From the NCBI GenBank assembly GCA_907163375.1, contig CAJQUW010014274.1:62001-126000 (forward strand): DNA of 64,000 nucleotides, written 5' to 3'. This stretch comes from Prostheceraeus crozeri (Eukaryota > Platyhelminthes > Polycladida > Euryleptidae). Below the pieces are notes generated by a model. The model was not told where the DNA came from. It did no database searches and worked only from the letters and a program-made list of their open reading frames with translations. How positions within the stretch are numbered: position 1 is the first letter of the stretch; each line of letters starts with the position of its first letter. The position numbers and the translations under genes were made by a program. Positions 28,383 through 36,359 of the stretch are shown one piece after another.

Positions 28383-28754
28383 TCAAATTACACAAATTGC
28401 TTCATGTCGTGAGAAGTTTCTCTCCAACAGAACTTTATTACACTTGTTACATCTCACTTGTGTTTTTAAACATTCTTTACACCGGTATTTACTATCATAA
28501 AATTCTGTTTTGGGCTTAACTATTTGACAATTAGTGCATTTTCGTGTACTAATAGCACATGAATTAGAATGATTCAAGAAACCTTGACTAGTAAAAAACT
28601 TATTACAATTCGAACATTGTCTATCTTTTACTTTTGGTTGTGGTAGTGATTGGCATGTTTTTTGGTGTCGCATAAAGTTCTTAGATGTTACACTTTTTCC
28701 ACAATCACTACATGTTCTCATATGTTTATTTAATGATGAATTGTTGGATAACAT
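28383..28754 (-). CDS. Multi zinc-finger/zinc-ribbon protein
   Basis: A 123-residue protein made almost wholly of metal-ligand modules: CSDCGKSVTSKNFMRHQKTC (15-34), CSNCNKFFTSQGFLNHSNSC (47-66), CTNCQ..YRCKEC (73-94), and CNKCNKVLLERNFSRHEAIC (102-121). The first, second and fourth are C2HC fingers of one repeated type; the third is a C4 ribbon. It is divergent from the fibre-like gene with about 31 bp between start codons. Likely a DNA- or RNA-binding regulator of element genes. Confidence 0.7.
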   Translation of the reverse strand: MLSNNSSLNKHMRTCSDCGKSVTSKNFMRHQKTCQSLPQPKVKDRQCSNCNKFFTSQGFLNHSNSCAISTRKCTNCQIVKPKTEFYDSKYRCKECLKTQVRCNKCNKVLLERNFSRHEAICVI

Positions 28755-28785
28755 ATTTTTAGCAGAAAAAAATAATCTAGAAAAA
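28755..28785. promoter_or_regulatory. Divergent A/T-tract promoter region
   Basis: The 31-bp gap separates divergent starts. On the minus strand the start is preceded by GCTAAAAAT; on the plus strand by CTAGAAAAA. Both fit the TTAAAA-type start context of the element. Confidence 0.5.
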
Positions 28786-29601
28786 ATGATGTTAACAAAT
28801 GTTGGCGGGTGTGCTTATACACCGAATAATCAAGAATCAGAAATAGAACTAGACAACTATATCATGAAAACTGGAGACATTTTAACAGGTCCGTTACATC
28901 TTTCTATTCTTCCACAACAAAGTACTGAGTTAGCAAATAAAGAATATGTTGATAAACAGTTCGATAGAATTGTGACCCTGCTCTCTCCACTAACGAAAGA
29001 AACCAAGCTTCTAAAGCAGAATGATGAAAGACTGCAAGAAAAGCTAACAGACCTAAGTAGCAAACATGGAAATCTAGAAGCAGATATAGTAAAACTTCAT
29101 AAAAAAATAACAGAACATTCAAAACTTGTGATCCTGTTATCACTAAATTTAAAGTCTGCCATTGCAAAGAATACAAAACAAAATATACAACTGAAAGAAG
29201 AGTTAGAAAAAGTAAGCGAAAAGAATCGGAAATTATTACAGCACTTACAACAGCTGCAATCCACATTCCAAAAAAGTGTTGGTGAATTAAGTAGCCGTAT
29301 CACACAACAAGTAAAGCAAATGAACAGAATGATAAATGAAGTTAAAGCACTTAAACAAAAGGTTAGTGAATTGAAGACCCTTAAAACGAATTTAGATAAA
29401 GGAAATAAGGAACAGTTGAATGCTATTAAAGTTCAATTGGCCGCTCTTAAAACAGAAGTAAAGAAAAGTGAGAAAAAAATAGAAGTAAATGAAAAAGAAA
29501 TTAAAGTACATCACACGCTGCTTGACGCAATAGATAAAGTGCAACAGGCAATTAATAAAGTTACCGCGAAGTTGTTGTCCATTCACAAACGTAAATCTTA
29601 A
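28786..29601 (+). CDS. Fibre-like coiled-coil protein with phage-tail-type motif
   Basis: The ATG at 28786 follows AGAAAAA; the protein has 271 residues. Near the front, YIMKTGDILTGPLHLSILPQ and ELANKEYVDKQ (about 25-60) copy the layout of phage tail-fibre collars (GGTMTGPL..., then A.N..YVD). The rest is almost continuous heptad coiled coil (about 70-262: LKQNDERLQEKLTDL, LKALKQKVSELKTLKTNL and similar). It lies upstream of the pVI-like and capsid genes. A trimeric fibre or spike is the natural reading, inferred from motif and coil. Confidence 0.65.
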   Translation: MMLTNVGGCAYTPNNQESEIELDNYIMKTGDILTGPLHLSILPQQSTELANKEYVDKQFDRIVTLLSPLTKETKLLKQNDERLQEKLTDLSSKHGNLEADIVKLHKKITEHSKLVILLSLNLKSAIAKNTKQNIQLKEELEKVSEKNRKLLQHLQQLQSTFQKSVGELSSRITQQVKQMNRMINEVKALKQKVSELKTLKTNLDKGNKEQLNAIKVQLAALKTEVKKSEKKIEVNEKEIKVHHTLLDAIDKVQQAINKVTAKLLSIHKRKS

Positions 29602-29647
29602 TAGAATTTAGCCGATCGGTCCAAAAGTCAAATTTAAGCTTAAAAAA

Positions 29648-30118
29648 ATGCCTATAATTTATAAACACAATCTTAAACATTTTGCTTCAAATAATAAAAT
29701 TGCTCATGAACCACGTATGAATCCTGTGTACCATTATGATAGTGTAGAAACTGTTGGAACACAAAACTTCCTAGGCACTGCAGGCGCCGTCCAAACAGAA
29801 GGAGCTGGCATCTTTTCTGGTATCGGCAGTATCGTTAACTTGATTAAAAATAATAAAGATTTGATTTCATCTGCTGCTAAAGGAGCAGCTGCTATAGGTA
29901 GTACAGCTAGTGCAATATCGAATGCTGTTAAGTCACAAAACGAATTAAAGCAACTAGAAGCTATTCGCAAACTTAGGAATGATGCAAAAGAAATGCAAAA
30001 AGACAAAAAGCTCTCAGAGGAAACAAAAAACAAAATTGCTAAATTAGCGAAGATGGAAAGTAAACATGATGAAAAAACAATTGAAGATATGAGAGGAAAT
30101 GGTCTAGCAAAATTCTAG
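29648..30118 (+). CDS. pVI/pX-like minor capsid protein
   Basis: A 156-residue protein; its ATG follows CTTAAAAAA. The centre is an Ala/Gly/Ser-rich hydrophobic helix (about 53-98: GAGIFSGIGSIVNLI, SAAKGAAAIGSTASAI) followed by a charged helical tail. Such a layout is that of adenovirus pVI or pX analogues, which sit inside the capsid and can disturb membranes. VGTQNFLGTAGAV before the helix could be a protease cleavage zone. It is immediately upstream of the capsid gene. Confidence 0.55.
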   Translation: MPIIYKHNLKHFASNNKIAHEPRMNPVYHYDSVETVGTQNFLGTAGAVQTEGAGIFSGIGSIVNLIKNNKDLISSAAKGAAAIGSTASAISNAVKSQNELKQLEAIRKLRNDAKEMQKDKKLSEETKNKIAKLAKMESKHDEKTIEDMRGNGLAKF

Positions 30119-30181
30119 TAGAACCTTGTTCAGAGGTTTTAGCCGAGTATCAAACTGATTTTTTTCTAATAAAAAAATATA

Positions 30182-31516
30182 ATGTCAACTCTGTTTGAAA
30201 GCAAATTTAGATTAGACGATCCCCCGTTCATTACTTACAATCAAAAAAAGAATGACTATATAAGAATTGCTATGAACCCCGGTTCTTCCAGTAGAGTGAA
30301 TACAGGAGGCGATTTAATTTTTGAAGTTGACAATCAACAAAGTTATTTATATTTACCCGATTCATTTTTACACTGTGAATATTCTTTATATTCTGATGCT
30401 GATTTTACAACACCATTACCTGCTACGGATAATATTACATTAGAAAACAATTTCTTCCCAAGATTATTCACACAAATGCGTTTAGATGTTGCAACACAAA
30501 ATATAGAAACCATAAGTGATTCACCTGGCATTATTGATTCAATGCTTCGATTTGTAACAATAGGTGAAAATACTAAAATGCATGAAATCGAAGGATGGTT
30601 ACCTGATAACCATACCGGCATACTTAAAGATGATTTAACTCACACTGGAATAGATACAGCAGGAATTGCGAAAGATGTAGAAAACATAGTGAAACAGTTA
30701 AACAGTACACAAAATAGCTCATACCAGAAAAGACGCAATTTTAATAATAAAAGTAAACAAACTGTTAATTGGTCATTGTCTCCATTATTCGGGTATTTAG
30801 ATTACACTAAAATATCATATCACTTAAAATTCAAACTCATAGTTCATCGCACTGTAAATAATGAATCAATATTTTATGGAAAGGCTGGGAAGAAAGCATA
30901 CCTAAAAATTGATAGACTTGAATGGTGGATTAAGCACATTACTCCTAGTTTAGAGGTTGAATTAACTATTACGAAACGATTAGATACTAATAAACCAATT
31001 CCAGTAAGTTTTATGAAACGTACCGCGAGCTCTGTCACTTTTACTGAACAAAGATTTAACTGGCATTTCACAAGGACATCAAATACTCCAAGATATTTTT
31101 TGCTCACTTTTCAAAAGAATGAAACGCCTACTTTTGATAAGAACAATAATCTTTTCCATATTAATTCAATTCGAAGTTTACAAATTTCATTAAATCAAAC
31201 ACGTTATCCTATTGATCCATTGAGATTTGATAACGCAAATAATCAATTCATGGAAGGATATGACGCTTATAGAAATTTGTGCCGAGAATTTGGAGTTGAA
31301 GCACAATTAAATCCTGTAGATTGGAAGAATTTATATCCTGTTTTCTGTTTTGATTTAAGTGCACAATCTGAAGATATTATCAAGACCGGTTGTGATGTGA
31401 CAATTAATATTGAAAAGGAAAATTCCACAACATCATTGATGGCTTATGGTTTATTGCTAGAAGACACCGAATATTCTATTGAAATTATTAATGGAAAGAT
31501 GGTTAGGATCGGCTAA
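30182..31516 (+). CDS. Major capsid protein (double jelly-roll type)
   Basis: A 444-residue protein; its ATG follows AATAAAAAAATATA. It begins SKFRLDDPPFITYNQ, then the strand pattern with LIFEVDNQQSYLYLPDSFLH (about 43-62) and the conserved ENNFFPRLFTQMRLDVATQNIETISDSPG block (about 85-113), known from Polinton capsids. RFDNANNQFMEGYDAYRNL and FDLSAQSEDIIKTG follow in the second half. Size, strand richness and neighbours (pVI-like upstream, pX-like downstream) fit the hexon-like capsid subunit. It appears intact and is unlike the capsid family of element 1. Confidence 0.8.
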   Translation: MSTLFESKFRLDDPPFITYNQKKNDYIRIAMNPGSSSRVNTGGDLIFEVDNQQSYLYLPDSFLHCEYSLYSDADFTTPLPATDNITLENNFFPRLFTQMRLDVATQNIETISDSPGIIDSMLRFVTIGENTKMHEIEGWLPDNHTGILKDDLTHTGIDTAGIAKDVENIVKQLNSTQNSSYQKRRNFNNKSKQTVNWSLSPLFGYLDYTKISYHLKFKLIVHRTVNNESIFYGKAGKKAYLKIDRLEWWIKHITPSLEVELTITKRLDTNKPIPVSFMKRTASSVTFTEQRFNWHFTRTSNTPRYFLLTFQKNETPTFDKNNNLFHINSIRSLQISLNQTRYPIDPLRFDNANNQFMEGYDAYRNLCREFGVEAQLNPVDWKNLYPVFCFDLSAQSEDIIKTGCDVTINIEKENSTTSLMAYGLLLEDTEYSIEIINGKMVRIG

Positions 31517-31523
31517 AGCCAGA

Positions 31524-31536
31524 GGAGCTTCGCTCC
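31524..31536. terminator. Hairpin after the capsid gene
   Basis: GGAGC-ttc-GCTCC, just past the capsid stop and followed by CGATCGG. It is of the same stem/3-nt-loop type as the other gene-end hairpins of the element. Confidence 0.55.
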
Positions 31537-31579
31537 GATCGGTTAGAAAAACCAAAGACTATAAATTTTTTATTAAAAA

Positions 31580-32053
31580 ATGGCGCAAGTGAATAATAAA
31601 ACGGTTGAATTAAAACTACGTAACATCATTGACAAAAATACCCCTAAAACTATTACGATTAACAAAAGGAAGTATTACATAAGTAAACCAATGATAGAGA
31701 ATATCAAATTACAAGAAGAAAAGAATGGTGGAATTCTCCCATTAATTCCGCTAATCATAGGTGGTATAGCAGCAGCAGGAAGTGTTGCAGGTGGGACAGC
31801 TGGTATTGTCCAGGCAGTAAATAAAAATAAAGCAGAGAAGGCAGCATTAGAAGAGCAAAAACGTCATAATAGGGAGTTAGAGAAAGCTGCTAGAGGTGAC
31901 GGAATAGTAGATAATTTCATTAGCAAATTAAATTTAGTTGATGAAGGGAAACGAGTTCTTAAAAATGTCCTACACAATATTGATGATTTGATTCAAATAA
32001 AAGAAACAAAAGACGGATCTGGCATATATCTAAATCCTAGTATGGTGCGATAG
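31580..32053 (+). CDS. pX-like small membrane-active protein
   Basis: A 157-residue protein; its ATG follows ATTAAAAA. A basic front (ITINKRKYYISKP) leads into a Gly/Ala/Ile hydrophobic segment NGGILPLIPLIIGGIAAAGS (about 49-68) with VAGGTAGIVQAVNKNK, followed by a charged coil. The NGG-ILPLIP start is like adenovirus pX/p-mu-type precursors, where a Gly-Gly would be a maturation cleavage point. It sits between capsid and PLA2-integrase genes. Internal virion protein is inferred. Confidence 0.55.
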   Translation: MAQVNNKTVELKLRNIIDKNTPKTITINKRKYYISKPMIENIKLQEEKNGGILPLIPLIIGGIAAAGSVAGGTAGIVQAVNKNKAEKAALEEQKRHNRELEKAARGDGIVDNFISKLNLVDEGKRVLKNVLHNIDDLIQIKETKDGSGIYLNPSMVR

Positions 32054-32069
32054 GATTTAATCTTTAAAA

Positions 32070-33386
32070 ATGAATTTGAATAACTTAAGAATTTCAAATC
32101 TAGATCTAATGGATTATCTCTTAAAAGGTGATAAGAACAAAGTTCCACACCACTTCGGTGGTGATATACAAAAAGCATTAGAAAACTTTCCTGGCTTTAT
32201 TTGGGCAAAGTATAAAGGTGAAAAACATATTCCAAATCATAATTTTACTGGCCCCGGCACAAGATTAGATTTAAGATTAAACGATGATGACACGCCTAGA
32301 GAAAATAGTAAACCAATAAATAGAGTAGACGCCGCCGCTTATAAACATGATTTAGCTTATCGAAATCATGACCTAAGTTCTCGTCATGAAGCAGATAAGA
32401 AAATGATACAAGAATTAGATAGTATTCAAAATCCTACATTTAGAGAAAAAATTGAAAGAATGTTTGTTAAGAAAGCTTTACAAGCAAAAATGCTTTTTGG
32501 GCAGGGGATAGATAAAACTTTAGTTCCGTCAACTTCGTTGAATGAAACGGCAGCAAAGCTGTCTGAGAGCAACGCTCGAACCTACGCGTCTGAAATGTCG
32601 AATGACCCAAGCCGCTATGCGTCTGAAATTCATAGGGAATATAGAAAGCCGAAATATCTATTGAAGGTAAAAGTATTTAATAAAGATGATATTTGGAGTG
32701 CAGATCTAATTAATATGCCTAATGAAAGAGGGTTTAAGTACGCATTGACCGTTATAGATTTATATACACGATATGCTTGGGTAAAGCCTTTAAAAAACAA
32801 AAGTGGTCTGTCAGTTAAATATGCGTTTGAAGAAATCTTTAAAGAAAGTTTTAGAAAGCCAAAAAAGCTATTCGTTGATAAAGGGTCGGAATTTTATAAC
32901 CGAAATGTAAAGCCACTATTTGAAACTGTTTATTCAACTGAAAATGCAGGAAAGGCTGTAGTAATAGAGCGCTTTAATAGAACGCTAAAAGGTAAGATCT
33001 TTAAGAAATTTACTGAGCAAGGAAATCAGAAATGGTTGAAGATATTACCAGGAGTTGTAGAAGAGTATAACAATAAGATTCATTCAGGTATTGAAGAAAC
33101 TCCAAAGAATGCTTCTGACGATCCTGATTTGATACGAAAGAAAATATTCGAAAATAATTATTCGAATGAGAGTAATCCGAATTTACAGAAACGTAAGCCG
33201 AAATTTAAAATTGGAGATAGGGTACGAATATTTAAATACAAGAATAAATTTGAAAAAGGCTTTGTTGGCTATTGGACTAAAGAGATATTTGAAGTTTCTA
33301 AAATAAATCAAAGTTATCCGTTTACTTATGAAATTATAGATTTAGATAATGAAGATATCAAAGGTAGATTCTATGAAAACGAATAA
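32070..33386 (+). CDS. Phospholipase A2-like domain fused to retrovirus-type integrase
   Basis: A 438-residue single reading frame; its ATG follows CTTTAAAA. Residues about 55-115 are a parvovirus-type PLA2: calcium loop FTGPGTRLD (59-67) and catalytic AAAYKHDLAYRNHD (88-101). Residues about 205-330 are an rve/DDE integrase with D212 (WSADLI), D270 (FVDKGSEF) and E300 (VIERFNRTLK), followed by an SH3/chromo-like tail (about 365-425, KPKFKIGDRVRIF). PLA2 and integrase are normally separate Polinton genes. The linker (about 150-185) is encoded by DNA with three gene-end-type hairpins, so it probably was intergenic. Whether one fused protein is made is open. Confidence 0.85.
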   Translation: MNLNNLRISNLDLMDYLLKGDKNKVPHHFGGDIQKALENFPGFIWAKYKGEKHIPNHNFTGPGTRLDLRLNDDDTPRENSKPINRVDAAAYKHDLAYRNHDLSSRHEADKKMIQELDSIQNPTFREKIERMFVKKALQAKMLFGQGIDKTLVPSTSLNETAAKLSESNARTYASEMSNDPSRYASEIHREYRKPKYLLKVKVFNKDDIWSADLINMPNERGFKYALTVIDLYTRYAWVKPLKNKSGLSVKYAFEEIFKESFRKPKKLFVDKGSEFYNRNVKPLFETVYSTENAGKAVVIERFNRTLKGKIFKKFTEQGNQKWLKILPGVVEEYNNKIHSGIEETPKNASDDPDLIRKKIFENNYSNESNPNLQKRKPKFKIGDRVRIFKYKNKFEKGFVGYWTKEIFEVSKINQSYPFTYEIIDLDNEDIKGRFYENE

Positions 33387-33425
33387 CAGAAAACCGAGCT
33401 TTAATTATCATTATCATTATTATTA

Positions 33426-33450
33426 GGCGTAGCCATAGAACCTACGGTTC
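33426..33450. terminator. Hairpin pair after the integrase gene
   Basis: GGC-gta-GCC (33426-33434) and GAACC-tac-GGTTC (33438-33450) lie between the converging integrase and protease genes, again with 3-nt loops. Confidence 0.5.
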
Positions 33451-33531
33451 GTTTAACTCTAACATTATATCTAGAAATGGTACTCCTTTTTGTAATTTGT
33501 ACAAAACGTATAAACATAATTGACCACAAAT

Positions 33532-33855
33532 TCAATTTTGAATTTGAAATGTATTATAAATTCCATTGCCAAGTATTGCTCTTACTTCATTCGTAGGTGG
33601 AAGCCCGTATGAGTCAAAATAATAATTATCTCCGTTTTTACTAAAGATACCTGCTGACCAATGTACGCCGTTTTGGTCTGAAGTGTGAAGATTCGTTATG
33701 AAATTTACAGTTGGCTTATTTTTGATCAATTGTAATTCGGCTCTCATTAGGACATAAAAATTCTTTATTCCCAATTGATGTGCGATTTTCTTTAGGTCGA
33801 AATTCGTTGTTGTGTCTGTTCCATATAATTTAAAAAACTCGATCAGGTCAGTCAT
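33532..33855 (-). pseudogene. Adenovirus-type cysteine protease (element 2, broken)
   Basis: The ATG at 33855 (TDLIEFFKLYG) follows CATTTAAA, the element's start context. The stretch shows NLHTSDQNGVHWSAGIF with the catalytic His and NYYFDSYGLPP with the acidic residue, the adenain/Ulp1 order also seen in element 1. It looks broken (about one break). The intact form would mature virion precursors such as the pX- and pVI-like proteins. Confidence 0.75.
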
Positions 33856-34306
33856 TTTAAATGAAACAAAAATCCAATTTGAAAATGTCATTTTTCAGTC
33901 TCCAGTCAAATAAGTTGCAATAAATGTTACTACTTGTTACTTATGAAGTAGAGTCCAACATTAAGATGAAAACAGAAATCCAATTTGAAAATGGCATTGT
34001 CATTTTTCAGTCTCCAGTCAAATAAGTTGCAATAAATGTTACTACTTGTTACTTATGAAGTAGAGTCCAACATTTATATGAAAACAGAAATCCAAATTGT
34101 CAACGTCATTGTCACTTTTCAGTCTCCGCTCAAATAAGTTGCAATAAATGTTACTACTTGTTACTTATGAAGTAGAGTCCAACATTTATATGAAAACAGA
34201 AATCCAAATTGTCAACGTCATTGTCACTTTTCAATCACCACGCAAATAAGTAGCAATAAATGTTACTACTTGTTACTTATGAAGTAGAGTCCAACATTTC
34301 CAAGTC
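33856..34306. repeat. Four tandem copies of a ~112-bp unit
   Basis: Copies begin about every 111-113 bp (cagtctccagtcaaataag at 33896, 34008, 34121 and 34232). Each carries aatgttactacttgttacttatgaagtagagtccaacatt. The first copy overlaps the protease start region, and the last runs into the next small frame. This could be an enhancer-like or replication repeat, or plain expansion. Confidence 0.9.
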
Positions 34307-34459
34307 TTCAAATTCCTGCGTGAGTCCAATATGTTGCGCAGGTTGTTGTTCAGTTTGTTGCACATTGGGTGAGCCAAATATGGATTCTGCTAATCTTCGC
34401 TTTTCTTCTTCTTTCTCATGATCAATGAAATCTTCCAGATATGTAAAATGCTTCATCAC
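34277..34459 (-). CDS. Possible small acidic protein
   Basis: A 60-residue frame from an ATG (KHFTYLEDFIDHEKEEEKRRL, then Gln-rich and acidic). No TTAAAA context, no family and partial overlap with the tandem repeat leave it doubtful. Confidence 0.25.
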   Translation of the reverse strand: MMKHFTYLEDFIDHEKEEEKRRLAESIFGSPNVQQTEQQPAQHIGLTQEFEDLEMLDSTS

Positions 34460-34936
34460 AAAATGAATCGAGTTTATTCAATGAAGATATGCACGATGAT
34501 GTACTTATAATATCCTTTTTCTCGAGAAATACAGGTAAATTGCTGCTGTCAACATCCTTGAATGAATCTCGGATTATTTCAAACACTTTAATTTGCTGTT
34601 ATCGTTTTGAAGAAATCCAGATGGACTGGTGAAATAAGAGGCACAACTTGATCCACGAAGCAACAAAATTCTCTCTCTAGTTTGCTGACGGAAGACATTG
34701 CAAATGAGAACTTTGCTTTCTAGCGCACACGGAACAATGACAGACGAGAGAGAAATGAACTTTTAGTAGCGACTTTGCCACCGTTGCCATAACGGTCTTC
34801 AACCTGATGACAGTTTGCAATTGTTTTGTCGTCATGTGAGTGCGCTGGCAACTAAAATCTAATTGTATCACAATAGCTGTAGCGACAACAGGAATTGTAA
34901 GAACGGCAGATGAATTGACAATAGTGAGAGCGCCTA
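34460..34936. other. Right subterminal region of Polinton 2
   Basis: No gene. Part of it (34877-34935) is the inverted, diverged counterpart of 19399-19457 within the membrane-protein gene, so it is eroded former terminal-repeat sequence. The rest (34500-34870) has a more balanced base composition than the element and no recognisable feature. Confidence 0.6.
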
Positions 34937-35381
34937 CTTAGCTATCGTCCATCGTTTTCTTAATTTATTATAATGTTCTAGTTTAAGTAATAATTGGGCT
35001 TCCTTATCTTTCATGTACCTGACTCTATCTTTGTGTTTTGCTATATCTATGTCATATGATAATGAAGGATATAAGGGGGCTGATGGTTCTTTTGTTTTTT
35101 CATCTTCCATTTTTAAATGAATATTTTTGTTCATGGGTCATAATGTATTTTTTCGTACTTGTCCTGGGCCGTTGTATCTATTTTAACCCATAAATTGGTG
35201 ATTTTAGAGGTAGTTTCCTATTTTGCATCTATTTTGACCCATAAATTAGTGATTTTAGAGGTAGTTTCCTATTTTTGTATTTTTTTTATTTTGCATCTAT
35301 TTTTACTGTTTTTTTATAAATTTCAGGGGGTTCCTATTTTTTTTTTCTTACTTGTCCTGGTCCGTCCAAAAATACACTACT
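34937..35381 (-). repeat. Right terminal inverted repeat of Polinton 2
   Basis: An inverted copy of 18912-19357 with about two differences. It carries a duplicated front part of the membrane-protein gene on the minus strand (starting at 35110), including the PSAP/YPSL region, which runs on only a few codons past the repeat. Confidence 0.95.
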
Positions 35382-35387
35382 AACGTA
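35382..35387. repeat. 6-bp target-site duplication AACGTA, right
   Basis: Matches 18906-18911. Confidence 0.95.
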
Positions 35388-36359
35388 TGATGTATTGTGA
35401 AGAACGCTGATATCAACAGAGACATGATTGGGATTCGAGTGTCGCTGAGCTGAAGCAAAATTTGCTTATCCGAACTCCTACAAACAGCTGCATCTATTTT
35501 CTGAGCAAGGTAGAAATTAGAATTCTCTTCAACATTTCCAAATGACCGCTGAAATCATCCGAACATATTGAAAATGTATTATCAGTAGATATTAGAGAAC
35601 TAAATGTTTCTGCTAGAAAGCGCACGCGATTTTATATTGCAGCATAATTGATGTAGGGGCTTCAAGTTGGCTATGTCAGTTCATGTAAAATTCTTGCAAA
35701 TTTTTTGGATGAGCATTTTCAGCATCACTTGACGCTTCAATGTTGTTTCAATGTTATTGTATTCATTACACTGCAAATTTTCAGTTCCTCGATGTACATA
35801 AAGTTGCTTTGCAGTAAAATTATGCACAATCATAGAGTAGGTTCTTCATTTTATTTCCACGAGATCTTTCGTCCAGTTCTCTTCATGGTGGATACACTGG
35901 AAATGAACGCATGATACACACTGCTATTGACTGTTAACACGATTCAAAGACATTCTGCACACAACGTGACACAATTTGCGGACGGAAGGTGGTGGAATAG
36001 ATATCTACAACTCAAGGTGCAAGGACCAAATGAATTTTACAAAAAGCAGTAATTGCGACAGCTAGAAAATACGAAATCAAATGAAGTTATACTAAAAACA
36101 TTAAGGAAAAGGAAAAGTATACTAAGTAATTTATTTTTATTTATTTTTATTTTATTTTTATTTATTTTATTTTTTTTTGTAGTTTTATTTTTATTTTTAA
36201 AGTTACGAAAGGGACATCTTTTTTTCAAACAATCATAGAGGTTATTTTTGCAGGCATGGATGCGTTCATGCGGCACGAAACTTTTCTCGCTGAATAGACT
36301 ATATTGTCTGAGATTGTCTATATTCGTCACCAAGTGGACAAAATCTTTTATACACACAA
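35388..36359. other. Non-coding host DNA
   Basis: No gene recognised. A T-rich low-complexity stretch (TTTATTTTTATTT type) lies at 36125-36200. Sequence just left of 36360 may belong to the following LINE fragment. Confidence 0.45.

Larger units (their letters stand above)
18912..35381. mobile_element. Polinton/Maverick element 2, near-complete (16.5 kb)
   Basis: It is bounded by ~446-bp inverted repeats starting AGTAGTGTATTTTTGGACGG and by the perfect AACGTA duplication. It encodes a protein-primed polymerase, retrovirus-type integrase, capsid, penton-like protein, packaging ATPase, protease and accessory proteins. Both repeats are almost identical (about two differences seen), so insertion is fairly recent. 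It looks nearly whole, with about one break (protease). Gene order left to right: membrane protein, coiled-coil protein, penton-like, ATPase (all plus), polymerase, small basic protein, second ATPase, zinc-finger protein (all minus), fibre-like, pVI-like, capsid, pX-like, PLA2-integrase (plus), protease (minus). Confidence 0.96.

Noticed and set aside
28857-29586. Phe/Ser/Leu-rich minus frames opposite the fibre-like gene
   Set aside because: Antisense of Lys/Glu-rich heptads gives Phe/Leu-rich frames that mimic membrane proteins.
36037-36238. Lys/Asn- and Leu/Phe-rich frames over the TTTATTTT tract
   Set aside because: Simple-sequence translation, not a gene.
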